Assembly: GCA_034509735.1 (NCBI GenBank)
Contig: JACGWO010000002.1
Coordinates: forward strand, 51,643,115 to 51,707,114
Direction of reading: 5' to 3'
Source of the DNA: Sesamum alatum
Taxonomy: Eukaryota; Streptophyta; Magnoliopsida; Lamiales; Pedaliaceae
Length of the DNA: 64,000 nucleotides
The first letter of the stretch is position 1; every line of letters begins with the position of its first letter. Positions 47,803 through 58,199 of the stretch are shown piece after piece. The notes beneath the pieces were generated by a model. The model saw only the letters and a program-made list of their open reading frames with translations. It did no database searches and was not told the origin of the DNA. The translations under genes and the position numbers were made by a program.

Positions 47803-48012
47803 TGAGATGATGGTTAAGCGTTGGTTGTGAACTGATAAACAGCCTCATTAGAGCAGAGTCATATCCACTTTCATCTAATACTCCTAATTATATCATCCCT
47901 TTCTCAATCCTTACATCTACTTTCATCTCCTTAAGCAATTCAAAAATTACATTTTCCTTGCCAAGTTTCTTTATTATTGCAAGATTTGGACAAACATCGT
48001 CATTAAGAAATC

Positions 48013-49739
48013 ATGACAATGGAGTACTGTGTTGTTTCTGAGCTTGAAGGAACACTTTTGAAGGACCATGATCCCTTCTCCTACTTCATGTTGATAGCCT
48101 TTGAGGCATCCGGCCTTATCCGCTTCGCCCTTCTGCTGGCGTTATGGCCCGTTATCCGTCTACTAGAGGCATTCGGGAGAGGGGACGATGGGCTTAAGCT
48201 CATGATTTTTGTGGCCACGGCTGGAGTTCCATTCTCCGAGATTGAAGCAGTGGCGAGGGCTGTTTTGCCCAAGTTTTTCTTGGATGATATCAATATGGAT
48301 GCTTGGAGTGTCTTTAGCTCGTACCCTAAACGAGTTGTCATCACTAAAATGCCTAAGATCATGGTGGAGAGGTTCGTCAAGGAGCATTTACGGGCAGATG
48401 ATGTCGTTGGGAGTGAACTTTCCATTAGTCGATTTGGATTTGCCACGGGTTTTCTTAAAGATGGTTTTGCTTCAATACCTAAGAGCGTTGCTGAATTGTT
48501 TGGAGATGAACAGCCTTGCTTGGGGCTAGGAAGGCCTGATTCCGGTTGCAGTTCCTTATTCCTACCATTGTGTAAGGTGAGTAATTGTGTACCTTAATCA
48601 TTTGTTTGTGAAGGACTGATTGAAATTTTTTTTTTGGAAATCTTATTCCATCTTCTACTTCCTTGAACATATATACATTACGTGTATTAGGATGATATTA
48701 TGCATTTTGAATGCCATGAAATCATCCTTATACAGGTGACGTGTAAATATTAAATGGAATAGAATATAATTACTAACATTAATTTATACTACAATCGGAA
48801 GTGCAGGAAGAGTGCCATCCACCATTCATCACCAACCACAAAAACTACAACCAACAACACCAAATCATCGTCCGGCCCCTCCCGGTAATCTTCCATGACG
48901 GGCGCCTGGCCAAGCGTCCGACGCCATCTACCGCACTCCTAATCCTCCTATGGATCCCTCTAGGGATCATACTAGCCGCCATTCGCATCGCGGTAGGCTT
49001 GATGCTACCCATGTGGGCAACGCGTCACATCGCCCCACTCTTGGGCGGTAGGGTTGTGGTCAAAGGCAACCCTCCTCCTCCCCCCAGCTCTACTTCGGGC
49101 GTTCTCTTTGTATGCACGCACAGAACCCTAATGGACCCCGTCGTCCTATCCACCGTCCTCCGCCGCAGAATCCCCGCCGTCACATACTCCATTTCCCGAC
49201 TATCAGAGATCTTGTCGCCCATTCCCACCATCCGTTTGACAAGAATTAGAGACGTGGACGCGAAGAAAATAAAACAAGAGCTGGAAAAGGGAGACTTGGT
49301 GGTTTGCCCCGAAGGGACAACTTGTCGGGAGCCGTTCCTCTTGAGGTTCAGTGCCCTTTTCGCAGAACTGACGGATCAAATAGTGCCGGTGGCGATGAAC
49401 TACAGAGTAGGGTTGTTCCATGCAACGACGGCGAGAGGGTGGAAGGCCATGGACCCTATATTCTTCTTCATGAACCCAAGGCCAGTGTACGAGGTAACTT
49501 TTCTGAACCAGCTGCCGATGGAGGCGACATGCTCAGCGGGGAAAAGCCCACATGATGTGGCCAACTATGTGCAGAGGATATTGGCGGCAACATTAGGGTT
49601 CGAGTGCACCAACTTTACGAGGAAGGACAAGTATAGGGTTCTTGCAGGGAACGACGGAATTGTGGCTACTTCAAAGCCGGCGGCGAAGGGATTGGTTGAT
49701 GCTTTCAAGAACATACTGCCCAGTTTTATTCTTCACTAG
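48013..49739 (+). CDS. GPAT5: Glycerol-3-phosphate sn-2 acyltransferase, GPAT5/GPAT7 type
   Basis: Two exons (48013-48576 and 48807-49739; intron 48577-48806) give 498 residues, close to Arabidopsis GPAT5 (about 502). The N-terminal half is a HAD-phosphatase-like domain, but motif I reads SELEGTLL (E10, E12) instead of DxDGT, so it is probably inactive, as in GPAT5/7. Two hydrophobic segments follow: about 229-258 before the acyltransferase domain, and an N-terminal one near 30-50. The acyltransferase motifs are intact: HRTLMDP (H293, D298), [32 protein letters not shown] (about 354-364) and [14 protein letters not shown]5 acts at the ER on acyl-CoA and glycerol-3-phosphate to make suberin precursors in root, seed coat and wound tissue (established knowledge). 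An in-frame ATG two codons later is an alternative start. Confidence 0.93.
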
Positions 49740-50278
49740 CTCTACTGCTGAATCACTACCAATATCTTATCTTAATTTCTTTTCTACAATTCTTTTTTGT
49801 CTTTTTTTCTGGGAGTTTTGAATTATTTTTTTGTCTTTAATAATTTTATCTTGGAAGTAGTGTTCAATAATGTATTGAAGTAATATATATGTATGTATTT
49901 TGTGATGTGTCATATAATTATTTTCACTAATTGTATGAAGAGATCGAGTTTGTAAAATTGATAGGTTAGAGTTGCAGTTTGTAAAGGGAGTGAAGGCCCA
50001 TGACAGTTTGGATTTATAATTATAAGATTGGGGGGCAAACATTAATATTTTCCACCTGCTTATACTATAAAATCTCATTAAGGAACCGCCCTATGCATTA
50101 CACGGCGCGCCTTAAATATCCGAGATGGATTTTCAAGAGGTCAATCTTTGTCTTGGAAAGTGTACTTTGCTTTAGCAACAACTAGAAAAAGGAAGAATTC
50201 GCTACGCTCACGGGGACCACTCTTGCTTAGCTCCCCCGTCGTGCTCCTCATTTGAGGATCACTCACTCTCCGAACAAA
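49740..50278. other. GPAT 3' region
   Basis: T-rich 3' UTR-like sequence to roughly 49.95 kb, then a short GC-richer segment of no recognised identity (about 50080-50270). No gene seen. Confidence 0.5.
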
Positions 50279-50572
50279 TACTACGAAAAGTATAACATTT
50301 AATTATGATTAATTAATTATCATAATTAATAATAAATAGTCGTAAAAAATAGTCATTAATCACAGTCACACAACAATTTATAGGCCGTGATTTTTGTGAG
50401 AATACTTGTCATGACAAACTTTTTTACCATGACTTTTAACTATAGCAAATAAATGTTTCATCGTGAAAAAATTAATTTTTTCAATTTATTGTTGTCAATA
50501 ATAACTATTTATTATAATTTTTATACATAATTATTAAAATTATAGTCAATAGTATTTTTTTTTTCCCTGGTG
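50279..50572 (+). mobile_element. MITE family A, copy 3 (AAA duplication)
   Basis: The ends are TACTACGAAAAGTATAAC and, reverse-complemented, CACCAGGGAAAAAAAAAA, each one or two substitutions from CACTA-type termini. They are flanked by AAA on both sides (50276-50278 and 50573-50575). The core, from aatagtcattaatcacagtc to ttttaccatg, aligns with the other three copies. Confidence 0.7.
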
Positions 50573-50631
50573 AAAGGGGTTAACTGCATATCATATATCT
50601 AGCGCTAGCAGCCCTTAACACCTCACTCAAC

Positions 50632-50830
50632 CAAACCTAGTTTAGTTGATAAAGTTAAGGTTTTATGATTAAAATATTATGGGTTCTAATCCTATAATAT
50701 GTGGGTATTGATCTATTTTAATAGTAATTGTTGAATCACTGTAATAATTATTATTAGTTAATTATATATATTTGATATTAGTAATCTACATATATTGATC
50801 GTTAATGTGATTGTAATAGTAAAAAAAATA
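50632..50830 (+). mobile_element. SINE candidate
   Basis: An A-box-like TAGTTTAGTTGATA (50638-50651) and a B-box-like GGTTCTAATCC (50682-50692) are about 31 bp apart, the normal tRNA spacing. The surrounding sequence cannot form a tRNA cloverleaf. The tail and target duplication are not clear. Confidence 0.4.
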
Positions 50831-51781
50831 TATTAGGAAATTATGGAAGGAAAAACAAAAATATCCTCTAATTATATTAAGAATTAAAATTAAGTGTTTG
50901 ATTGTGAATAATATATAGTCACTTGTATAAGACTAAAATTCTTTATCGATTTTATGGAATCCATGATATGACTTCAAATAATTTTGGAACAATATACTGT
51001 TACTGTAGGCACAGGTTCATAAGCGAAAACATAAAATAAAATAAAATTCCCATTCGTCCCTTCAAAATGAGTCATTCAGAGTGGTATGGACTATTTTTCA
51101 ACCTTTTGAAAACTAGTATGAGTTTAAATTAAGATATACTATGGATTAATTTGAAGTATATAAATATACTTTTATAATAATACTTTTTTATTTTATATTT
51201 TAAATTTTATTTTATTTAAAATTATTGAGATCAATTTAAATGTATATAATAAAACATACTTTATAATAAAATGTTTTGAAAATAGTTGGGTTGGGCTTTA
51301 ACCTGTCCACTCAAACACGTCTTGAAAAGTAGGTGAGGTGGGGCTGGCGCATGCACCATCACCATCACCATCACCATCACCCTCAGCCAACCCTAATCAC
51401 CTCATTCCCTGCTTTTCCTATCTGCACTTGTCCTGTGCAAAATTGCATTTACCAAATTATCAATGAATATTTTTAACTAAATTATTAGATAACTACGAAT
51501 TAATTAAACAACTTATAATTAATAATGTGTAAATCAATTAAATTAGTCATCACATTGTTTAATTATTTTTAATTAAAAATTGCAGTTATTATATATATAT
51601 ATATATATTTTGTTGGTAGTAGAATTACATGAGGACAATTGGTTTATGGGATTGCAAGCCAGTCAAACTGCAAAACTCTAAAAATTGGATCACTCAAACC
51701 TGCTCTCCAAGCTTTTTTTTCTTCTTGATCTTATCCTCCTCTCTGCTTCGTTTTAATGGATACTCCCAAAAGTACAAAAGT
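50831..51781. other. Intergenic DNA
   Basis: AT-rich filler with a CACCAT-type hexanucleotide microsatellite (about 51354-51382) and a TA run near 51590. No gene recognised. Confidence 0.55.
51354..51382 (+). repeat. CACCAT hexanucleotide microsatellite
   Basis: Four to five tandem copies of caccat, in non-coding DNA. Confidence 0.85.
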
Positions 51782-52086
51782 TACTAAAAAACAATTAATA
51801 TTTACTACAATATTAATGATTATGATTAAAAATTGTGATAAATTATTATTAACTATAATTAGATAAAATTGATACAAAAAGCTCATTTTTCCATCACAAA
51901 AGAATTATTTGTCAGAACCAAGAGTTATGGTAAAAATATTTCTCATGGTTTTTATCCATGACAAATATCCTTGCAAAAATTATGGCCAACAACTGTTGCG
52001 TGATCGTGGTTAAAGAGTATTTGCTACGATTATTTAATATAAACTATGTCAATTAGCCATGATTAAATAAAATATTTGTTATAGTG
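51782..52086 (-). mobile_element. MITE family A, copy 4 (AGT duplication)
   Basis: The ends are TACTAAAAAACAATTAAT and, reverse-complemented, CACTATAACAAATATTTT. AGT flanks both sides (51779-51781 and 52087-52089). The core matches copy 2 in the same orientation (ggccaacaactgttgcgtga against ggccaataactattgcatga). It lies 0.4 kb upstream of the thaumatin-like gene. Confidence 0.7.
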
Positions 52087-52505
52087 AGTGGGGAATGTAG
52101 GCCAAAATAGTATTTAGGCCACATATATATATTATGTAATAATTCTTATCTGGTGATTAATTACTTTTCAGACCACTTATTTTTATTTTAATTCTTGAGA
52201 TAATTATACTTGAGAATTACCTAATAGTATATTCGAGTTAGAATATGCGTAGTTTTTAGTGTATTGTGGTTAATAGAAAAAACAAATTAATATAAAGTGA
52301 GAAAGTCCAGAAATTCCTCCAGTATCCACTTTCCATGAAAAGTGGGAATTTGACGAAAAAAGTGCACTACTGTGGCTGTGGGGTGGGCGCCCTTTAATAA
52401 AACCGTCTTCTCTTCTCCTTCTCAGCAAGTGCATGCTACATTGCGATTTACATAATCTTATTGATCAGTTTAAAATTCCTCAACTCAAAACTCGATCCAA
52501 GAACA

Positions 52506-53309
52506 ATGCCCAACTCCTTCATTCTCTTCATCTCCCTCCTTTGTTTCTTCACTTCCGGTTGGTTTTTTTCTTTGTGTTTTCTCAATTATGTGTTCAACAA
52601 CCTACTTGATCATGTTTATTTCCTTATGATTGCAGATGGCACCCAGCTCATTGTAGTGAACAACTGCCAGGATCACATCTGGCCGGCCATTCTTGGTACC
52701 GCTGGCCACCAAACACCCAATGACGGTGGTTTCCCTCTCTACAGCGGCCAACAAGTGGTGGTGGAACTCCCCCAGTGGTGGTCGGGAAGAATATGGGCCC
52801 GGCAGGGCTGCTGCTTTGACCAAACGGGTAGAGGTTCTTGCCAGACCGGAGACTGCAACGGCCAATTACATTGTAGGGGCATCGGGGGACAGCCACCCGC
52901 AACCTTGGTCGAAATGACTCTTGGAACTTCCACAAATCCCATGCATTATTACGACGTCAGCTTAGTCGATGGCTTCAACCTCCCGGTGTCGATGATCCCA
53001 GCGGGCGGTGGCTCCGCCTGCGGTGTGGCGGCGTGTGAGGCGGACGTGAACGTGTGCTGCCCGGAGAATTTGGCGGTGCGGAGAGAGGGGAAAGTGGTGG
53101 GGTGCAAGAGTGCGTGTTTGGCCACTGGGGACGATAGATATTGTTGCAGGGGAGAATATGCGAGCCCGAATACATGCAAGCCTACGGCTTTTGGGCATTT
53201 GTTTAAGGCTATTTGCCCAAGAGCTTATAGTTATGCTTATGATGAATCTAGTGGGCTCAAAACATGTATGGCAAGGAGGTATGTCATCACATTCTGCCCT
53301 CCCAATTGA
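52506..53309 (+). CDS. Thaumatin-like protein (PR-5 family)
   Basis: Two exons (52506-52557 and 52636-53309; 78-bp intron) give a 241-residue precursor. A signal peptide ([17 protein letters not shown]) precedes the mature start [11 protein letters not shown]. The thaumatin fold signatures are present: [65 protein letters not shown] and the C-terminal FCPPN. The residues of the acidic-cleft REDDD motif (R in WAR, E in LVEM, D's in YDVSLVD, D in YAYD) can all be seen. It has 18 cysteines in the mature protein instead of the usual 16, the extra two making CC pairs in RQGCCFD and VNVCCPEN. Such proteins are secreted to the apoplast, and some bind or cleave beta-glucans or act against fungi (established knowledge). 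Placement of the intron after the signal peptide is typical of TLP1-like genes. Confidence 0.93.
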   Translation: MPNSFILFISLLCFFTSGWFFSLCFLNYVFNNLLDHVYFLMIADGTQLIVVNNCQDHIWPAILGTAGHQTPNDGGFPLYSGQQVVVELPQWWSGRIWARQGCCFDQTGRGSCQTGDCNGQLHCRGIGGQPPATLVEMTLGTSTNPMHYYDVSLVDGFNLPVSMIPAGGGSACGVAACEADVNVCCPENLAVRREGKVVGCKSACLATGDDRYCCRGEYASPNTCKPTAFGHLFKAICPRAYSYAYDESSGLKTCMARRYVITFCPPN

Positions 53310-55513
53310 GGGAGGGATGGGGAAGAATGTAATTATTCTTCATGGAGAAGTATCATATAATTCAGGATTTTTGATTATGCTGTCCATTTTTCTTTAATTC
53401 AAGGACATATACTTTCAACTATTATATTTGATTATTGTTCTTTTGATGTTGTCTTTGATGATATTTGTTGAGTTTGAATTTGTTGGAATTATTTTATTTA
53501 CTCTTATAGTCAAGAAAAGTTATACTATGTAATACGTATAGGATTAACCGATATCTTACTATTCAAATATTTATTATAAGATATGGTGTCGCGACTGAAG
53601 TGAATTTTTTGTACATAATGCGAGCATATCGAATGTAATACGAGAGCAACATTAATCTGCAGCAGATTGTGATTTTATGCTACATGGAGATCATTGAGCC
53701 CCCCACTTGCTAAGTAGAAACCGAGGACTAGGCCTAGGTAAAATCCAGAAACGCCATTCAAGTGTCCAAGAAACTAAAGGGAGCAAGGCCTTAGTCAAAT
53801 CCTGGAAATGTAGATCAAAAGTATCATTGTGAACAAGCCATTTCTACTATTTTGGAGTCAAATATTCTAGGCAACACCCGTTCCTTCCATCTGGTTAACG
53901 ACAAGCCGTAGTTTGCAACTATCTACCACCACCACCATTTGCATCATTTCTACTAGCATTCACTATCATCTTGGTACAGAAAGTGTAGGTAATATCAGAA
54001 ACCACAACCAACTAAACTCCCACCTGCACTGCGCTACTGTCATGGCCACCACAGCAAACATAATCTATTATCGAGGCCTCATCAAGTCAAAGTACCACCA
54101 CCTCCAAAGCTATGTATATACAATAAAGCTCCAAACTTGGGCATTTATGAACTTCCTTGACTTCCTTTACATACAAAATCTACGCAAGACCTATGTTTAC
54201 ACCTTATCTCCATTATTTTAACAAGACGAGAATTTGTTAAATTGTTGTTTTAATTGCATATGATGGTCTCAGTTTGGTTGAGGTTGGGCTGATATAGGGA
54301 GGAAGGTTGAAGGAGGGGTTCATGAAGCAAAAAGGGCTGAAGGAGCAGGGAGTGCTAGCTTTTCTAGTGACTATCATAAGACAACATAAAGTAAAAGGAA
54401 AACGTTTTAGCAAGTGACCAACACATCCAAAAACCAAAGAAATTAAGTAGTTTTCTTAATTTTGTTAGGATGAACAAACAAATCTATAAACCAAATACTG
54501 AGATATTCAAACACATTAGACCATACTGACAAAATGCATTTGTACATGAACAAACCTTTGTATCTTCCCAACTCCAAACATTAAGATCAGGAACAGACAA
54601 GAGACTGAAGAAAACACCATTGCCTAAGATGTAGAAAGGAGAAAAAAATTTGTGATGAGCTCAAGCGTCAACCCCATCCATTAACTAGATTAAAGTTCTT
54701 TGAAATTCCAGACCAGTAGGAGGAACGCCGACTGCACGACATTTTTGCTTTGTTCATAGCACTGAGCAAATATCTTTTCAAATGGAAGCAGATTTCTTGA
54801 CCATTCAGTGATAGACAGAACCTAAAAATTCTAAAAAGCTCACATGGAACTATCTTTTAATATTTTTGCAAAATGTAAATTAGTATAGCAAGTACATGAG
54901 TGAGCTCATGTCAGAATCGAAATATAAGAGAAGAATTCCAACACAAATACACAATGAATCTAAGAACTCCACTATATCACTTTTCATAAACAGAGTAACT
55001 TATGCACGCTGTTCTCCAACAAACAACATACATTAGAATCAAAATGAATTTGTTCACACCTAAATAGCCTGGAGCATCACCACAAGGATCAATAGAGTTA
55101 GTTTGTATCTTAAATCAAAGTTATCGTCTCATCAATACTCAACTAAGGCCAAGGTAACAGAATATCACAACTTACAAGCACATCAAGCAACACAACTAGC
55201 ATATTTAAAACATCAGAACTCCGGAGTAACAACTCCATTTCTCCATGCACCTCACAATAGTAAAACCCAGAAAACCAATGAGCAAAGATGTTGTAAAAAA
55301 TTGCAAAAGTGTACTGAATATCAGTGTTGTAAACTGCACAATGAGCTTTATTGCCTCCGGCCTTTGTCTTACAGAAAGAAATCAATTAAACAAAATAGGT
55401 AAGATGCATACACGAAGTCAGCATTAACAGAGCGTAAAATGTATTTATCTAATCATTTCACCAAACCATACCTGAAACAAAGATTGCACCACAAATAAAT
55501 AAATACAAGCTCA
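53310..55513. other. Intergenic DNA between thaumatin-like and ELC genes
   Basis: The 3' UTR of the thaumatin-like gene (to about 53.5 kb), then moderately GC-rich sequence at 53560-54450 that looks like an old repeat or retroelement remnant but carries no recognisable domain. The 102-codon frame at 53913-54221 (+) has no family features. The ELC 3' flank follows. Confidence 0.5.
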
Positions 55514-56704
55514 TCAGAATGCATATTGTGTTGATTGCCTGGAAGCCATACTAGCAACCTGAGCCTGCATCTGAACAGCCCTGACTTTTGAAGCCGTGGC
55601 ACGATGGAAGAATTGCTCTCTCGACAAAAGCCTCACGTTCCTCAAGTACTGATCAAATGGTATCGCCCCTTCCTGTGCAGCCTTATCCAATGCATATATA
55701 GCATCCTCCACCGCCAAATCCGATGCTGTGCAATCCAACATTTGCTTTGACAACGCATCACATGGCTCGAATGCTTCGTCCACATCCACACAATTAATTT
55801 CATTACCCCCCAGTTTCCCTTCATTCTCCCTTAACCATCCCTCTAAAACATCAGTATTCATTAAAACCATTTGTAGCTGCTGCTCTAGTGCTTCCTTTTC
55901 GTCCTGCATTTCCTTCAACCCTTTTCTTAACTCGTCCTCTCGCTTCCTCAGCATTGCCTGTGCTCCAAATAATCCTTCCATTTCCTCCTCCCTCGACTTC
56001 TTCAACTCCCTAATATCACCATTTAAAACGTCCACGAGCTTATTTATCGCGTTTTTCTTAAAAACCTCAGCCGGATCCTCAGTCATTCTCCCACTCCCAT
56101 ACGGTGGTGGTGGAGTTGGCGTAGGGGAATATTCCCTTGGTGGTATCGCCGGCCGTGCCGCTGTGGACCCCATAGACGAATTCATACTACTGTAACTCGG
56201 ATTCAGATTAGGGTTGGGGCTAGGGTTTGACGGCTTGCGCTGCGAATAAAGCGGGGGATCACGGGCGAAAAAATGACTCAAATTTCTCACCAATTCAACC
56301 AAATTGGAGGCAGGGAAGACCCAGGAATGTATATACGGAATTGAAACAACACCGTTGGGGGAGACGAAGGGGTGGGGGCGCTTAATGATCATATCGCGGG
56401 TGGGGTTAACGAAAACCAGAGGCGCGTGGCGCGGATAGGATTCCATGAGCCAGATAATGACCGGGATGTTGTAGGTGACGCCTTGGAAAGACATCGGAAC
56501 CGTGCCGTCAGCCTGGAGGAGGTTGACGGTGCGACCGTCGTTGTGCGTGAAGACAGCAGTTTTAGGCTGCAGAGAAGGGTAGGTTTCGGTGAGGTACAAC
56601 AAGTGCTGGCGGATGTGCCACTTCATATCCTCCGCGTACGGCAGCGCCGTCGGACCCCGCTGCGACAGAACGCTGTTGAGAAATTGTTGGATGTATTGCG
56701 CCAT
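55514..56704 (-). CDS. ELC: ELC / VPS23A, ESCRT-I subunit (Tsg101 homologue)
   Basis: One exon, 396 residues. Residues 1 to about 155 form a UEV domain ([46 protein letters not shown]), an E2-like fold without the catalytic cysteine that binds ubiquitin. A Pro-rich linker follows ([12 protein letters not shown]), then a coiled coil (about 225-290, [19 protein letters not shown]...) and a C-terminal steadiness box ending TQYAF that joins the ESCRT-I core. In plants ELC/VPS23A sorts ubiquitinated membrane proteins, including ABA receptors, at endosomes; elc mutants make multinucleate cells (established knowledge). Length and domain order agree with Arabidopsis ELC (At3g12400). It is divergently arranged with the BED/hAT gene, about 1 kb between leaders. 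Confidence 0.95.
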   Translation of the reverse strand: MAQYIQQFLNSVLSQRGPTALPYAEDMKWHIRQHLLYLTETYPSLQPKTAVFTHNDGRTVNLLQADGTVPMSFQGVTYNIPVIIWLMESYPRHAPLVFVNPTRDMIIKRPHPFVSPNGVVSIPYIHSWVFPASNLVELVRNLSHFFARDPPLYSQRKPSNPSPNPNLNPSYSSMNSSMGSTAARPAIPPREYSPTPTPPPPYGSGRMTEDPAEVFKKNAINKLVDVLNGDIRELKKSREEEMEGLFGAQAMLRKREDELRKGLKEMQDEKEALEQQLQMVLMNTDVLEGWLRENEGKLGGNEINCVDVDEAFEPCDALSKQMLDCTASDLAVEDAIYALDKAAQEGAIPFDQYLRNVRLLSREQFFHRATASKVRAVQMQAQVASMASRQSTQYAF

Positions 56705-57405
56705 TCAAATTCGACTGAAGGTGAGATGAATCGGAGTATGTGAAATATGTGTATGTAGATCTCGAAAATTGCAGTAAATTTCGAGGAATCTTCTTGGGGA
56801 GGAGGAAGAGGGTGACTGAATTAAGGAACGGAGGAATGAAGAGAAAAAACCAAAAACAAGTGGCCGGTCCCGGTCGGTCTATTCCTTTCTGTGATTTCAA
56901 TTGAGACTACGATTTCAATTGCACCTTTTTTTTTTATAATTATTATTTTGACTTTCTAATAATAAATGATGGGGAAAAAAAGAAATTGGGTTTTTTTTTT
57001 TGTTGGGTTGGGTTGGGGGAGGAGGGGTTAATTTTCAATTTTTTGCATTCTGAAATTATAATACTTTGATATAATATAATATTAAATTGTAAAAATAACA
57101 TTGTGAACCTTTCAATTGTATAATTGTTAACAAAATGCACCCTCGCCCTTTTTCAACGAATTTTCTTATCGAGAAATTATGCCATTATGAATATGAAGGG
57201 TTCTTTTATCATTTTTTATTACTTGAATTTACCTTTTCTATTCATTTATCTGTTTCTTTATTTCTTTTTTTTAAAAAATTATTTTCTAGTTATTTACTTA
57301 GCAAATGTCTATCAACGTTTGTCTTCTTGCGAGAAGTGGAAACTTGATTAGCAAAAATATGAAATGAAAATGGAAAAGGATGGGAGAAGAGAATACTAGA
57401 GACTT

Positions 57406-57586
57406 TAATCTTATAAATCAATGATTATGCGATACTACAAGTTATAAATATTAATTTAATAAAATGAACTAGAATTTTTAAATTTACGAGAGTGCAATTA
57501 ATATGTACTTAAGTTAGAATTGTATAATATTTTTTTATTTATATTTTAAAATTTATGCGCGCAGGACTGCGTGTGTTGGTTGCTAG
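57406..57586 (+). mobile_element. Helitron 3' end (second copy of the 3' terminus at 18811-18993)
   Basis: From taatcttata to ggttgctag this 181-bp stretch aligns with the 3' 183 bp of the Helitron at 15814-18993. A hairpin (GCGCGCAG, loop, CTGCGTGT) is followed by CTAG and a T. No matching 5' end was found to the left, so it is truncated or has a diverged 5' part. It ends about 100 bp before the TATA box of the BED/hAT gene. Confidence 0.65.
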
Positions 57587-57682
57587 TGTAGTAAAATGCA
57601 AAAACCTTTGTACACAATCGTGTGGCTCAATGACCGCTTCCCTGACCGGTCTATCCGGTTGTCCATCGACTCTTCACGATTC

Positions 57683-57792
57683 TATATATTCAGAGAGGAA
57701 AAAAAAAAACCCTAATCCCCCCTAACTCGGTTCACCTCTCCGAATCTCGAATCGAATTACAAAGGGGGAGTTTTTCTGGTTATCGAATTCAA
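57683..57792 (+). promoter_or_regulatory. Core promoter and leader exon of the BED/hAT gene
   Basis: TATATATT (57683-57690) is followed by a telo-box AAACCCTA (57707-57714) and a leader ending at the donor CAA|GTAAGT after 57792. A leader intron runs to about 58190, just before the coding ATG at 58200. Confidence 0.55.
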
Positions 57793-58199
57793 GTAAGTTC
57801 TCTGAACCCATTTTCCTCCTTTTGCTGCCTCATGTCTTCTTTCTTGATTTTACTGTAGTAGAGCTGTTACGAGCACATTTGTGCGTTCCACAATTGGATT
57901 GTTGTGTTTCGTTTCGAGATTGTTGTGTGAGAGGCGAATTTACATGAAATGTCAGGAAACTTCTTTGAACCCCTTTTCCCTGCTTTGCTAATTCACATGT
58001 TGTTTCGTTGTTTTGCTGTATTGAGTTCGAGATGGAACACATTTGCATGTCTGGAAATGGGTTCCTTTTGTTTCATGTCCAGTCTTTCTCTTTGGTGTTT
58101 CTTTTGTCTTTTTTCTTTCTTGGGTTTTGGTTTTGGGGGAGAATTTAATGACTGCAAGGGCGTGATTTCTCTCCTTCTGTTTGAAGGTAGTTTTAGGAA

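Noticed and set aside
48081..48446. Minus-strand 121-codon frame in the GPAT first exon
   Set aside because: It is a shadow of the GPAT coding frame.
53913..54221. 102-codon plus-strand frame
   Set aside because: There is no domain, no promoter or splice context, and the composition is low in information.
55728..56743. Plus-strand frames opposite ELC
   Set aside because: These are shadows of ELC; the minus-strand protein matches the whole family length.
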